From Gnetum montanum (lineage: Eukaryota; Streptophyta; Gnetopsida; Gnetales; Gnetaceae), in contig MNCI01017832.1 in NCBI GenBank assembly GCA_015680685.1, positions 230,577-294,576 on the forward strand: a DNA stretch of 64,000 bases. Direction: 5' to 3'. Positions 24,456-36,711 of this stretch are shown here, one piece after another. Under the pieces are notes generated by a model that ran no database searches, was not told where the DNA came from, and saw nothing but the letters and a program-made list of their open reading frames with translations. Numbering within the stretch: position 1 is the stretch's first letter; each line of letters begins with the position of its first letter. A program made the position numbers and the translations under genes.

Positions 24456-25327
24456 ACTTCATTAATTTCTCTAGAGAGACTTTAGAAGATGATACTAATA
24501 GGAAAAATCTTAGGAACTATTAAAATTTACATTACATCTAGAAATGTCCTTAGTAACCATATTCAGTTGACTCTCAAAATATTATAAAGTAGAGGTGATA
24601 ACATGGAAATATACCTTTACAAAGTTACAGAACTTGACAAAGCTCATGCAACTTGAAGTATAAGCCTACAACAACAAATTAAGAGGATCGGTGTTAAACA
24701 CTCCTTACCCCATGAACCTGCATAAAAATTAGATGAGAAAATAACTTGAATTTGATATATGGGAGTGAATCCCTTCAAATCTAAACATAAATGTATCTTT
24801 TAATCCTTCCATTCACCAAGATAAATATGCATAAATATCCAATTAACTTTAGAATTCGTGAGAATATGAAAATTCATGACAACTATGCAAGAAATATGAA
24901 AGAATGCATGAAATTGAGAGAATTTATTGAATTGGAACATAAGAAAACTAGAAAGAAGAATCCATTAAAGAGGATCTACTACTTAAAGTAACAAAATCAT
25001 TATGAAAAAATGAGAAAAGAAGGAAGATTACAGTTAAGAGAGTTTCAAGCTAAGCACTTGACCTACACACTCAAATTAGCAGAGAGATTCTTTCATTTCA
25101 TAAAAATATCTCTACCAAGTGTTAACATTTATTTTTATTTATTGAGATAAGTTTTCTAAACCTACAAGTGCTAGTAACTTAGCACGAAAGATATCACTAA
25201 AGGAAAAATTATGCGAGAAGCATCAAACATGAAAGGTAAAGGTCTAAAGTAGGGCTCTATAAGCACCTTCATTAGAATATAAATCATGAGTATCTCTAAA
25301 AAGATATTCACTAATTTCCAATAATTC
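24456..25327. other. No feature recognised
   Basis: AT-rich sequence between Copia D gag and large repeat A. It may hold the 5' leader or LTR of Copia D, but no second LTR copy is in the window to prove it. Confidence 0.4.
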
Positions 25328-26070
25328 AATAAAAATATTGTATCTGAATAGATAAGGTGCCAAAGTGAACCCCTAATGTCCTACGCACATGGTAGTGTAG
25401 CACATTGTGATGCAATGCTAATCTAAAGTATTTATTGTTGCATAATGGTAGTCATAGCACACATGGGAAAAAGGGCTACAAATATTTTGCTAATGTACAG
25501 ACTTAAAATGTTGTAAGAACTTCGTTCATGGGAAATTGAAATCTAGTTCTGCATAGTTTTTCATTAATAGTTCATTGACAAACAAGAGCTAAATATAAAA
25601 TATCACACAACGTAGCAGTATTAAAAAAAACCCCACCAAATTAACATGAATTTTTTCATTTCATTTTACTTTTACCAAATTTTCCTAACTCTTGCACACA
25701 TCACACACACAACACACAATTTCACTACTACACCCTTTGAAATTTTTGGTGTGTGATACAAAAACTACACAATGTGCCCTTTGAAAAAAAATACATGTAT
25801 GATCATTGTACCACATTTGAGTTTTAGCCTAGTTTTAAGAATCTTAATTTGAAAGCTCTAGGTCATGGATTTGGTTATAGTGAGAAATGCTAATTTATAA
25901 AATTGTAATTGGATTATATATCCTGGGGTGTACCTATATTACAATTATTTTAGGTTTCCAACACCCTACATTTGAGTTTTAGCATATAAGGCTTATTTCT
26001 ATGTGTACCAGCTTACCAATATTTAAATTAAACATATGAAGCTTGTTACTATTAGAAAAAAATTAAAAAT

Positions 26071-26240
26071 AATGAGGTGTTAACCTAGTGGTAGGACAAC
26101 TAATTTGGAAGCTCCAAATTATGAGTTTGATTCCAATAGGTAATGCTAAGTTATAAAAAGTTCTAATTGGACTATACATCTTGGGATGTACCTAGATCAA
26201 ATACTTATGTTTCATTTATTTTAGGTTCCAACATCCCCAC
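26071..26240 (+). mobile_element. tRNA-derived SINE in copy A
   Basis: A-box-like TAACCTAGTGGTAG (26081-26094) and B-box-like GAGTTTGATTCC (26123-26134) are about 30 bases apart, followed by a non-tRNA body ending near TTATTTTAGGTTCCAACA. A related 5'-shortened copy lies at about 25840-25980 with the same body. It cannot fold as a functional tRNA with the present bases. Confidence 0.6.
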
Positions 26241-26382
26241 TATTAAAGAACATTATAGTCTGTCAATGAAACATCAACATTTTCTAAGTATACTACCATT
26301 TAGAAAATTATAAAGTGTTACCATATAATGTATCATGACTTCATCATCATGGTCATTACCATAATCAACTAAAGACACGAAA

Positions 26383-26530
26383 TCATCAAAATACTATTTG
26401 AAAGTTCATGAAGATCATCAAAATTCGATAGTCATCATATGGGGCTTAGGGAAATCATCAAAATACTATTTGAAAGTTCATGAAGATCATCAAAATCTGA
26501 TAGTCATCATATGAAACTTGGGGAGGGGAG
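26383..26530 (+). repeat. 75-bp tandem duplication, two units
   Basis: Two adjacent units start CATCAAAATACTATTTGAAAG and contain GATAGTCATCATATG. The same tandem pair is present in copy B (about 57460-57605), so it predates the large duplication. Confidence 0.75.
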
Positions 26531-27321
26531 TGATATAGAACATGCAACTGTAAACCTATCTGAATGACTTGAGCACTAATATTAATAATGTCATATAATG
26601 ATCTAAGACAAAAATGTGAAAATAAAATCATTTTACTAAGGACCGATACCATATGACATCAACCTTTGCAATTTAGAATCACTAGATTACATGATATGGT
26701 GATTCAAACAGAAAGATTTAAAAAATTTAAAACAAAGGATAATCAATACATGACATTAGAAAATGATATCATTTAGTGACTTTTGACTGAAGGTAATATG
26801 ACTTGTTTGAAAACATTTTTTACTCACATTATTATTGAAGTAATAAAACATTCATATGATAAATGGAAAAATAAAATTAGTGAAAATATCATTAATTTTA
26901 GTGCTTAAATACCTTCAAAAAATTCCTTTTTTGTGCTCTAGAAATGAAGAATAAAGAAATCAAATAACACTAAGTTAACAATACCTATTACCAACATGAA
27001 GCACTAATCATACTCACTAAAAAAGAATAGAAGGCCAAAGTATCTAGTAAAACCAAATACCCAATCCATGATCAAAAAAATAAAACCTAAACTAAGCCAA
27101 TATTAGAAAGAATAATTTTAGTCATGCAATCAACATCCACAATAGTTAAGCAAGTACAATCCCACCAAAAAATACTTTTGAACACATTATTTTTAAACAA
27201 AACATCTAGATCACTATTTTTAAACAAAACACCTATATCACCATTATATGATTAAAGCACTCCCATTTTTTATCAAAAAATTTTAAGCAACCATACAAAA
27301 TATAAACAACTAGTTAAACAA

Positions 27322-29295
27322 GTAGTAAGTCATATCAAAAATACATAGTAGAGGGACAAATTGTTAGTCATACAAGCCATAGAGAGAAGGGAATACTATA
27401 AATAGAATAATTTAGTAACATAACAACCACACATTATAGGCATGTAACACAAGCATGAATATCTACAAGTAGTTTTAGTTGAATAAAGAGAATTAATCTA
27501 GATTAGTAATTGAGAGTAATAGAAGAAGAGAGAATTGGAGCATTGGAAAATACTCAAGCAAAGATAGGGCTTACAAGAAGTAAAGTGGAGTGAAAAGCAC
27601 ATGGAAATTTTAGTAAGGAGATTGAGTGAATCATGTATTATAAGTAGTAGCAATATTTAAATTAGGATAGAAAAGCAACCATAGCAAACAAGATATTAGA
27701 AGCAAGAATGAAATATAGTAAGGAGGCTATCAAAACATTGCTCTTTACTCATGATATTTTAGATCTACTTCATCTTTCATGATACATATAGATTTAGAGT
27801 CAAAAGCATTTTCTAGGCATGATTCCTATAAATGAATATGTGAATCCATTGGTTATGCTTGTAATGATTTACCTAATTCTACCTCGATACTAGGCTCATC
27901 CACCTCTTGAATTATTTGCTTCACCTATATGAAATGTTAGTTGCTCTTCCTACATTAAATCTTGTTAGTATATCCTAAATTACTATATAAGAAAAATAAT
28001 ATTCTAGTTGTTTCTAGAAAGCATTGTCATTCCAAATAGTATTTTTAAATATGTGAACATATCCTTGGTTAAAGCTATTATAAAGATTTTAACTCTTTAT
28101 ACCTTTGATGCAATATATGATAGACTTACTATTTGTAACTTTAGTTGATCATGTAAAAATAATATTTTATCTCTATATATTCAATTCTACCATGAAATAC
28201 TAGATTTTTAGAAATAGAAATTGCTAAATTATTTTCATAATAAATATTAATGGGATTAAAGAAATTCATACCAAACACTTGGAGAACTTATTTCTATGGA
28301 TACGTCAACTTGGAAGATGGGGGTTGGGGGTTTGGGGTACTTGGGGAGGATATAAAATAAAATTAAAACTATAAATGAAATTGCTAAAAATACAAACTAA
28401 TTACCCAAGGGAACAAACTCACTAATGTATGTGGTAAGGTTTATTATCTATATATTCACTTGAATTAAAACTATCGTTGAATGTACCACTATGGTAGATC
28501 CCTAGATGACACAAAATTTTCATAGGGTGAACAATCTTGGTATTCCATAAAACTCCAAAGAAACTTGCAAGTTCAACCAAGAAGTTGTGATGCTCCCACA
28601 AGATACAATCACATACCCCTCAATGTTGATGTGAAATGCTAAATAGTTGAGCCCTTTAGGATTCTAATATAGATCTCCTTGCAAAGAAAATCTATGTTGT
28701 GCAAAGATCACAATGAATACTATCCATACCAACCTATCTCATACTAGGACAATGCAAAGACCAACCCTAAAATCAAATCCAAATGCACATGATATAGAAA
28801 GGAATAAGAAATGGATCTCATTAATGTGTATTCATGTATGAAATAAATTAATGAAAACCCTAGGAGAAGAATCTAGCAATGATAACTAGCTCCAAAAAAC
28901 AATCTTTCAATCCTTACAACAACTTAGGGAAAAACAAGAACCTCAATCCAATATGTTATGTCAATGATTACCCTTATATTTTTTGGATGAATAAATATAG
29001 GTGCTTTCCTTTATAATCTTCATACCATTCAAGTCTTCTTCTTCAAATTAAAGTTAGGAAAATAACTAGAAATAGCTTTTTAATTTACTTCAATGAATAC
29101 CTAAGATGTCCCAATCAAGGTGTGGATGTCTAGTAAAAGAAGCCTAAGTTTTGGGCTAGATGTCTTGGATAAGTTGGGACATCCACCCTAACAACTAGTG
29201 ATACTATGGTAGGATGTCCACAATTGAAGCTAAGACATTCACAATTAGGACATCCTTCCTATAGCCTTCAACATTCATAACAAAGATGTATTAAC
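27322..29295. other. Segment present only in copy A
   Basis: In copy B the flanking words join directly (CCATACAAAATGTAAGCAACTTTGTCC). No ORF or repeat end was recognised. It is either an insertion in A or a deletion in B. Confidence 0.6.
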
Positions 29296-32150
29296 TTTGT
29301 CCTTAAACATCTAGACTTAGCGGAAGACAATCTATGAACTTGGACTATTCTCTACATCAACATTTACCATGAAATTTGGACATTTGGGTTTAATAGAAGA
29401 CAAACTCTAAACTTGGCTTATTCTTTGCTTGGACATCTACGATGAAACTTGGACATATGAATTACATTCTAGGCTATGTAAAGATGGTTGATACTTTCTT
29501 TCATGCATCTTGGGATCCCTAATATAACTCCCTTAAATCCCCCTTATCTTGATACTCATCAACATGGTTAATCCATGAAACACAAGAGAAATCAAAAAAA
29601 TGTCTCCATTCTCTTATTTTTAGACCATTAAAACATCAGATAAATAAACAATATTTGTCTTTTTGGTGATGTCTAAAAACTTAATAATAGGTGAGTAGTA
29701 TAAAGCCTAAATAAAAAATGATTATCAAAGTCAAGTATATGAGAACTGAAAGCTCGAGCTAATTGAAGAAAAAGTTAAGAGAGTCTTATCAGTAATATGG
29801 GCCTATAGCTCAAAATAGTTTAAAATAACTAATATAAATATCAAAGCATAATAAAGTAAGTACATATCAATGCTAACATGCAAGATAGTACATGAGCATG
29901 GAATGTATGTATTCCTAAAATTTTTCTTTCTCAATCTCACAAGGATACCTTCATGAATTAAGTTTTAAAGTAGTTGATCTACAACCATAAATGATCTTTG
30001 ATTTGATATAACCTTCACTTAGCTAATGATTTTGAGATAATAGGTTACAAATATCTAATTGAATGTGGACTTAGCCTATCACATATAAATTAGGAAAGAT
30101 AAGAAAATGGTAGAAACAATAAGTTGAAGTAATAAAATTGACTAAGAGATTAATACTAAAAATAAAATTATGTAAAAAACATGGTCCACTAGAAATGAAA
30201 TAAAATCTAAGTATAGTGATAAAAATACAACAATGTAAAATATTAAAATATAGGAAGCTATGGTATAGAAAGAAAGGATTTTGGTTTCCTTCTAAAAAAT
30301 AAAAATGCTTTATTATTGATAAAAAGTGGTTGCCTTCTATGAAATGTGAAACTAAAAGTGTTTGTAAAATAACATAAGTGAAATAAAATTGATAATTAAA
30401 ACATAATTTGTAGCCAAAAAGAATTTGTGAAGGATGAAATTGAACCTCTAAATGATGAGTAGGCAAACAAAACTTTGTAAATGTTTTTTAGAATCATTTC
30501 AAAGACAATATGAGGCTATTTTGGCTAAGTTTCTTAGGATTGACATTGGAGCTAAAACAGTTCTAACCTTAGAGAAGTGACATTGATGCTGAAAAAATTT
30601 AACTTTGTGATAGTAACATAAAATATATCCAACTAATGCTAAATTTAGACTAAACTTACAAATCTCTAGGTAAAGTTATGATTATGGAGCATGCAAGAGA
30701 TGGGCAAAACATAGATGCTTGTGCTCTTGGTTTATCAAAATCCAAAAAGTGCTCTAGATCTCAAGACACTAGCTGTAAAATATGAGTTTTAATTCCATGT
30801 TTATAGGGTTAGGATCACCAAATTCAACCTTAAAGTTATGTGAACTTCACTTGGAGTTTCTATGGAGTTTATTTTGGCAAGTTTGATCACATAGGCTAGG
30901 AAAAGCTAGTCATTAGATAAGTGATGTTGACATTGATGTTGGTGTTAATGAGGGACTTTGAAAAATCTAACATTTTTTCCAATCTTCATATTAAGAATTT
31001 GAAATGTCCAAAATAATGTCTAAAGGATTCATGACAATGCTTATGGAACCCCAAGAAGCTTTTGGACTAATGGAATGCTACTAATTGCTGAACTTGATAG
31101 ATCTATGAGGATGCTACTACTAGCATGTTGAAATTAACACTAATACTAATGTTAGAGTTAGTGTTACCTACAATAGTTGGAAAAATGTTCATCCTAATTC
31201 CTAAGACTACCTCAAAATAAGCTAAAATTGGCTTTTAGTGCATGGAAATTAATGTTGATTGGTCACTAGGAAGTTCGAGAAGCCAAGATGAGGGCTAGGA
31301 TGTAGGTGAGAAGTGCTATGAAAATAACAAGAATGATGCTAGGGGTATTGATACTCACATCAATGTTAGAATCAACCATAGCATTAGAAAAATTTTCATC
31401 ACTGATTCTTAGGGTAAACTTGCCAAAATGCTAAAATTTGATGCCTATGATGTCGATAGTGTTGTGGGTGAGCCATGTTGAATTTTGCAGAGTTAAAATA
31501 GAGGCTAAAAGATAGTTTTGTTACAAATGAAATAAATAGGATGGTCGAGGACTGTAGCTGATATGGGAGTATTGTTCTAGGCATGACATTAACACTATGT
31601 CAACATTAACTCCAATACTTAGAAAAAGTTTTGTTTTAGAACTTTTCTAGGATCACCAAAAGCATTGCTCATATGATATGTTATGAGCTAGAATGGTCCC
31701 TAGAGATCTCTAGATTATAGAAACATGTCTTATGGCACTATTTTAAGTCATTTTAATGATCAAACTTTGATGAAATAATATCAAAAGCACACTTAGTCTT
31801 GATGATTATGAAACTAAAAAAGTCAATGCAACATTGTCCCCTCTTAATGGCTAATGCTAAAATATTGAAGAAGGATCCATCAAGAAGAGAATGGATGTTG
31901 AATTTTTGTATCTAAAAGAGAAAAAGTGAGAAGAAAGAAGTAGGAGAAAGAAAGAATGTTAGGATATCTCCTATACACTAGTCATAAAAATGATGCTATG
32001 CCATAAAAGGGGACATGACTAAATTCTACACATAAGATGATCGAATGGATTCCATGGATGACATTTACATCCTATTCTACTTAAGCTCTTAACATACCCT
32101 TACTAAAATAAAACAAAATTTCTTAATATTTATTAATGTGTTAATTTGAG

Positions 32151-34870
32151 AACCCTCATCCGTAGCCCCCGCAGCCCACTGATCTCCAATCGCGCACCGT
32201 GCGTTCAGATCCATCTGCTGGATCTAGCCGGGGCCATAGTCATGGCCGTTACCGCGACAAAGGCAGATCGGTGCTCCCTTCTTCCGTCGTTGCCGCCGGC
32301 AAACAGATCGTGGGCACCAGCTCTCTGTGCGCTGCGATAGGCGCCCCAATCAGTGCACCGAACAGCGCGCAGACAGGCAATGCATACGCAGGCGCACAAG
32401 GCGGCAACAACAGTGGTGGTTCTGTGTAGATTCACTCCAACAGAGTGCTTTCGGTAGCAGCAGTGGCAGTTGCAGGTTGATCTTCGGCACAGGTGCTCAG
32501 CAACGAAGGTTCCAGGGCGCTAGTCCAAGTTTTCTGGGTTCTGGTTTGGGTGGCAATGTTTCTAATGTAAATTTTGATTTTTCAAATGTTTCAGGTTTTC
32601 TTTAAACCCACAACGCCCAACCTAAAATTAGCCACGAGCTGGGCCACATTTGTTAATAAAAATTTCTTTTTGAAACCTGCCCCCCTATTCCCACCCAATC
32701 ACCCTCCCTCCTTTGTGCAATTTGTGCCACTGCCAAGACCCTACACCCACCAAACTTTGGTACTCACCAAAGGCTGCATCCCTCCCACCCGAGGCTACAT
32801 TACTCAACCATAACCCATCGCATATGCGTTTTGATTTCTAGTTGCCCGCCATCAACCAAACTGCGTACACACGATTGCTTTTTTCACACAGGACAGTTCA
32901 TGAAATAGAAAACCGCATCTCTAACTTCACAATCCACAATTTTTCCTCGCGCACCCTCACAGCAAGCGAAACTAAAGTTTTGGGTTATGGACTTAAGTTC
33001 ATCCCAAGGCCACTCTCCATGAACCATGGCTCCATCCCTAAAGAATTCATTGCATTTGCAAGGCTTCTAAGGCTCTCGAATTTTTCAAACATAAACCCAA
33101 AGATAATTTTTCTTCTTTGCCATTTATCTTGGCAACTTAGGTTGCTGGTATGAAACTCTGATGTTCTAGCAATTGGAATCCGCCTATTAGCAGTCTCAAC
33201 CTGAAACTTGAAAATTGCATTCACAATTGCCTCAAGTCCCTTGAGGCTATGCTTTCTACCCTTGATTTTTACCGTTGACTGCCTTTGCCACATGATCTTC
33301 TTGGAGCACTTCACAAACTCCAGAAAGACACTAGCATCATCATTCATCCTGCAAATAAAAATCTTAGTGTCGGTGTCTTGGATTCCTCCTGGTACTACGA
33401 TAAAGCAACCAGGCAACTCTCTAATTCGGAGGTGTATTCACGTGTGGATTCCATCCCATGGGATGTTCTTCGTCGTCGTTTTTTGAGGATCATCAACTAT
33501 TTCCCACAGGTGTTTAAGGATTTTAAGGATTCTCTACTCCAATGCAAGGCTCCAAAACCTTGTAACTTTTACCTAATCCTTAAAATTCATAAACCTATTT
33601 TGGTTGGCCATCTGATCTGTTCCTACATAGGTTATGTTCTTGAACCTGATTCTCACCTCCTCCACTATTTGTTGTTCCCAATTTTATGCTCCCAACATAT
33701 CACCTTCAAGATTCATCAGCCTTGATCCGTGACCTCCATGCAAGAGTCCTCCCCGTCAATGTACTTTTGTTCACATTTGACGTTGAATCCCTGTACCTAG
33801 CATCCCCACCAATCAAGGTCTTGATGCCCTCAAAGATATGATTGGAGCGTACTTTTTTGCAAACCCTTTTTCTTTGCAAAACCTCTACAGCAATGCCATC
33901 CTAGAGCTTGCATCATTAGTGCTTCATGAGCACTACCTTGAATTCAACGGAGTATAGTATAAACAGGTAAGAGGCACTGTAATGGGTAGCAACTTTGTAG
34001 TTGTCAACGCATGTCTCTTTCTGTGCCATCTGGAGAAGCAAGTCTTCAGTACTCTTAAATCTCATGATCTTTTGTATTTCAAAATATTCATTGATGATGC
34101 TTTTGGCGTCTGGAATAGCTCCAAAGATTCTCTGGATTTCCTACTTTTCCGGTACAGTAATGTTTATCCAACCATAAACATTACCCCTACCATTTCAAAT
34201 TCTGCAATTGATATCCTAGATGTCACTTTCTTCAAGGGTCCCTAATTTGGCAACACTAGTATCCTTTCAACCAAGTGTTACCAAAAACCCTTGAATGCAT
34301 ATCAATACATCCCTTTCTCCTCATGGCACTCGTTCCATCAAAAAAAAGCTTTCATCATTGCAAAACTGAAAAGATATCTCATCGAGGAATCCTACCTAGG
34401 CGACCTTCAACAAATTCGGTGGCAACTCTTTTAACAACTTCGAGCACATGGGTATCCATCTCGGCTGCTAGTCAAATGCTTCAACGCTATCTCTACTACT
34501 TCATGTCGATCACTTCTAGTCAGGCTTCATCAAAGCAATGATGTTCAAGTTGGGAAATAGAGCCCTTTTATCTTCAAATTGGACTTTAGTACTTCAACTA
34601 AGTCCTTGAACATGAGGGCTCTCCTAAATCCTATACTTGGTTGGCTTCATTAAAAAGATCCAATACTCCAGAACATCATCCCAGATGTGATTGCTTGCTG
34701 GCGAAACCCTAGAAAGCTACACTCATTCTTAGTTAGACACAAATTCAAGTGCTCAGTTTCACCCCCACTTCGGCCTGAATGAGTGGGGCCCACTTAAAAT
34801 TTTTAGAGTCCCAATAATCCTAAATTTTTTAAGTTGGGACGTCTTATATTTAGCACTTGAACACCTAGGC
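32151..34870 (+). mobile_element. Penelope-like retroelement remnant
   Basis: A GC-richer block begins exactly where copy A stops. It contains a decayed Penelope-type reverse transcriptase. The segment 32.15-32.84 kb encodes a short Gly/Ser/Ala/Gln-rich frame of unknown role. The right limit is uncertain: the last recognisable protein is near 34.79 kb and no GIY-YIG endonuclease was seen afterwards. Penelope elements lack LTR-type ends and I found no terminal repeat. Confidence 0.75.
32842..34795 (+). pseudogene. Penelope-like reverse transcriptase
   Basis: The ordered blocks across frameshifts are ISNFTIHNFSSRTLTASE then VLGYGLKFIPRP (N-terminal Penelope box, 32.9-33.0 kb); HPANKNLSVGVLDSSWYYDK, equivalent to the 'ADKN' block (33.34-33.40 kb); NFYLILKIHKP (33.57 kb); GTVMGSNFVVVNACLFL (33.97-34.03 kb); YFKIFIDDAFGVWNSS, the catalytic block in FIDD form (34.08 kb); IDILDVTFFKG; KCYQKPLNAYQYIPFSSWHS and KRYLIEESYL; and IIPDVIACWRNP then LVRHKFKC near 34.7 kb in shifted frames. 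These blocks and their order are specific to Penelope-like elements. At least three frameshifts and several stops exist. Among plants such elements are known mainly from conifers, proposed to derive from arthropods. Confidence 0.85.
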
Positions 34871-35212
34871 TCCTCTGATCTTTGACTTTGTTAAGCTAAA
34901 ACATACTGAAGAGGGGTGAGACTCCCCAAAAACATTTTATGTTTAGCTTTTTCTAAGTTAATGTCATTGTGAGCCTTTTTTTTTCCTTTGTATTCCTTTG
35001 TTTTCCTTTGCTTTATTCCGTCTCTTTGTTCAGCCACACAAGATCCATTTCTCTGTCCAGTCGCACAAGATCCCAACAAAATTTTTAGAACCCAAAAATT
35101 TTCAATACCCTTGGTTGTTAACATGTGGACATAGAGTAGGGGTCTGAAGTGGAGTTTTAAGAAGAAACTCCTAACCACGAAATCTATTGACTCAAGAGAG
35201 AGAAAAAAGGCA
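34871..35212. other. Unassigned junction
   Basis: Holds a T-rich tract (34978-35030) and no recognisable coding region. It separates the Penelope-like remnant from the outer Tat fragment. Confidence 0.5.
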
Positions 35213-35817
35213 ATAATTAGAACGATGGGTATTGGGATGTATTATGGGATGAACTTCCTTTTAACATCATCAATGAAGGGGGTGGCAAATATGAACTTGT
35301 GCAAAGTAGACCTTACACATTTCCTGATCTTTCGAAGATTAGGAAGAGTTTGCACTAGTGAAGTACACCTTGACCCTTCCACCCCATGCCCTTATAACCA
35401 TATAACAATATGTACTAATAGCCCTATAGCATAAATTCTTTGTATTGATTTGCTATGCTTTTTTGTGTACTTTATTTTACTCTTTTATGTGTGTAGCCTA
35501 AGTTTTTACTTTTATTTGCATTTTTATTTATTAGAGACTTTCTCTTTCTTTACTTTTGCATATGTTGTATATGTCAAAAGTCTTATAAAAATATCAGAAC
35601 TAGAAAACCCATAAAAAATTTAAAATAAAAAATCATCAAAAATATAAGTTTCATTTTAATGAGGATCCACCATGGGCTAAAACTAGCAAAAACCCAAGGC
35701 TCACCATTGCCTAAAGCTATCAAAACTCAAGGTCTACTATGGCCGAAAACTAGCAAACCTACAACCTACCAAGGCCTTAAATTAGCATTATAGTTTATTA
35801 AGACTTTAAACTGGTGC
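35213..35817 (+). mobile_element. Outer Tat element, left piece
   Basis: The frame 35245-35358 reads WDELPFNIINEGGGKYEL, homologous to the end of the inner element's gag-pro ORF (WAELPFNVISEGDAEYRI near 41380). After it come AT-rich DNA and a TAAACT-type repeat array (35650-35817). The continuation is at 53173. It is the host element into which the inner Tat inserted. Confidence 0.7.
35650..35817 (+). repeat. TAAACT spacer array (outer element)
   Basis: Degenerate units of about 35-45 bases have the theme CCANNATGGCCTAAAACTAGC, for example CCATGGGCTAAAACTAGC, TATGGCCGAAAACTAGC, AAGGCCTTAAATTAGC and AAGACTTTAAACTGGTGC. It continues at 53173-53320 in the right piece. Confidence 0.65.
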
Positions 35818-35818
35818 N
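35774..35818. repeat. 44-bp duplication next to an N
   Basis: Bases 35774-35817 (GCCTTAAATTAGC to TAAACTGGTGC) are identical to 53173-53216 beyond the far end of the inner element. The N at 35818 follows, then LTR sequence. A normal LTR insertion duplicates about five bases (here GCCTT would fit), so the long duplication is probably an assembly joint and the first part of the 5' LTR is missing. Confidence 0.65.
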
Positions 35819-36711
35819 CCCAGCATAGACGTCTAGCGTACACGCCTCATATGTAAGCTCAGCAGGTACAACAGATGCATACGCCCGACATGAAACCTCC
35901 AAAGACGACATGAAAATAGCACTACAGAGCGAGATTTGGCACAAGGCAGCAACCATCAGCGTATACGCCCGGCGTATACACCCAGCACATCCAGCGTATA
36001 CGCCTGCCTGATACAACGTATACGCCTAGCAGATGTAATATATTGTATATTTGTAAATCTTATGCACCTGGTCAACGTGCCACGTGTCTCCTAACCCGAG
36101 TCTAGTATAACAACTGGTATAAAAGCCCCAATTTCCCACTTGAACCGGGGCGGCTGGCAAAAATCGGAAATCATACCAAAGAGCAATTACGCTGAGAACC
36201 AGAGCACAAAAACCTCTTACGCTAGACAACCCTATACGCTAAGCATACAGTCTCTACGCTGTGCTTATAGTGCGATCCAGCCGCAATTTTCCTTGCATCC
36301 ATCGGGGCTTCCGTCCACCTTGTTTTCCACTCACAACTGCGTTTGACCGGTGCATTGTACTTTCATTTTGTAATGTCATTGTTACATTTTCTTCCTACAA
36401 TCGTTTATAATTTGTATTAATTGTTGTACGTATTCTGTTTACGTCTATTTGTGTTTACGCTCAGCTTGCATTGGTTACATTGTTTACGCTCTGTTTACGC
36501 CCGCTACGTCGTTTACGTATAACCCAGTGTGTAGCACTTTGGTATACGTTCGGGAAAATCCTTGTCTGATCCGTGTGCAGACCACCCAACGTACTCTACC
36601 TTCATTCATTCTAGCTCGCCCTCAGGCGAAGGTAGGGTCTTCTATGCACGTCCTGCGATCCCACAGCCTCTGTTTCCTTCCAGCCGGAGACCGACGATTT
36701 CGTGTGGTACA
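35819..36711 (+). repeat. 5' LTR of inner Tat element (5' end missing)
   Basis: It matches the 3' LTR from about 35840 and ends GTGGTACA at 36711, where the two copies part: the 3' copy runs into flanking GCCTT, the 5' copy into GAAATTGAAGG. U3 holds GTATAC palindromes. No standard TGG-initiated primer site was recognised after 36711. Confidence 0.8.
36081..36125 (+). promoter_or_regulatory. LTR promoter: G-box and TATA box
   Basis: CACGTG (36081-36086) lies about 30 bases upstream of GGTATAAAAGCC (TATA 36118-36125). Both are conserved in the 3' LTR (52542-52547 and 52579-52586). A G-box is a known bZIP/bHLH site in plant promoters; actual use here is inferred. Confidence 0.65.

Larger units (their letters stand above)
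25328..32150 (+). repeat. Large dispersed repeat, copy A
   Basis: Direct match to 56385-61491 over its whole length except two indels. Copy A alone has 27322-29295 (about 2 kb). Copy B alone has about 230 bp near 60073-60290. The right end of shared sequence is GTTAATTTGAGA in both. No coding frame longer than noise is supported. It contains tRNA-derived SINE copies and a 75-bp tandem duplication, and lacks TG...CA ends. The class is unknown. Divergence by eye is modest, with many single-base differences and small indels. Confidence 0.8.

Noticed and set aside
26071-26150. Functional tRNA gene
   Set aside because: Box-like words are degenerate, no cloverleaf with paired acceptor arms is visible, and a SINE body follows.
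30071-30466. 131-codon minus-strand open frame
   Set aside because: AT-rich, Phe/Ile/Tyr-rich translation in a non-coding repeat; the homologous stretch of copy B (about 59.2-59.6 kb) does not keep the frame.
34796-35212. GIY-YIG endonuclease of the Penelope element
   Set aside because: No GIY-YIG or cysteine-rich linker motif could be read in any frame; the element is probably truncated here.
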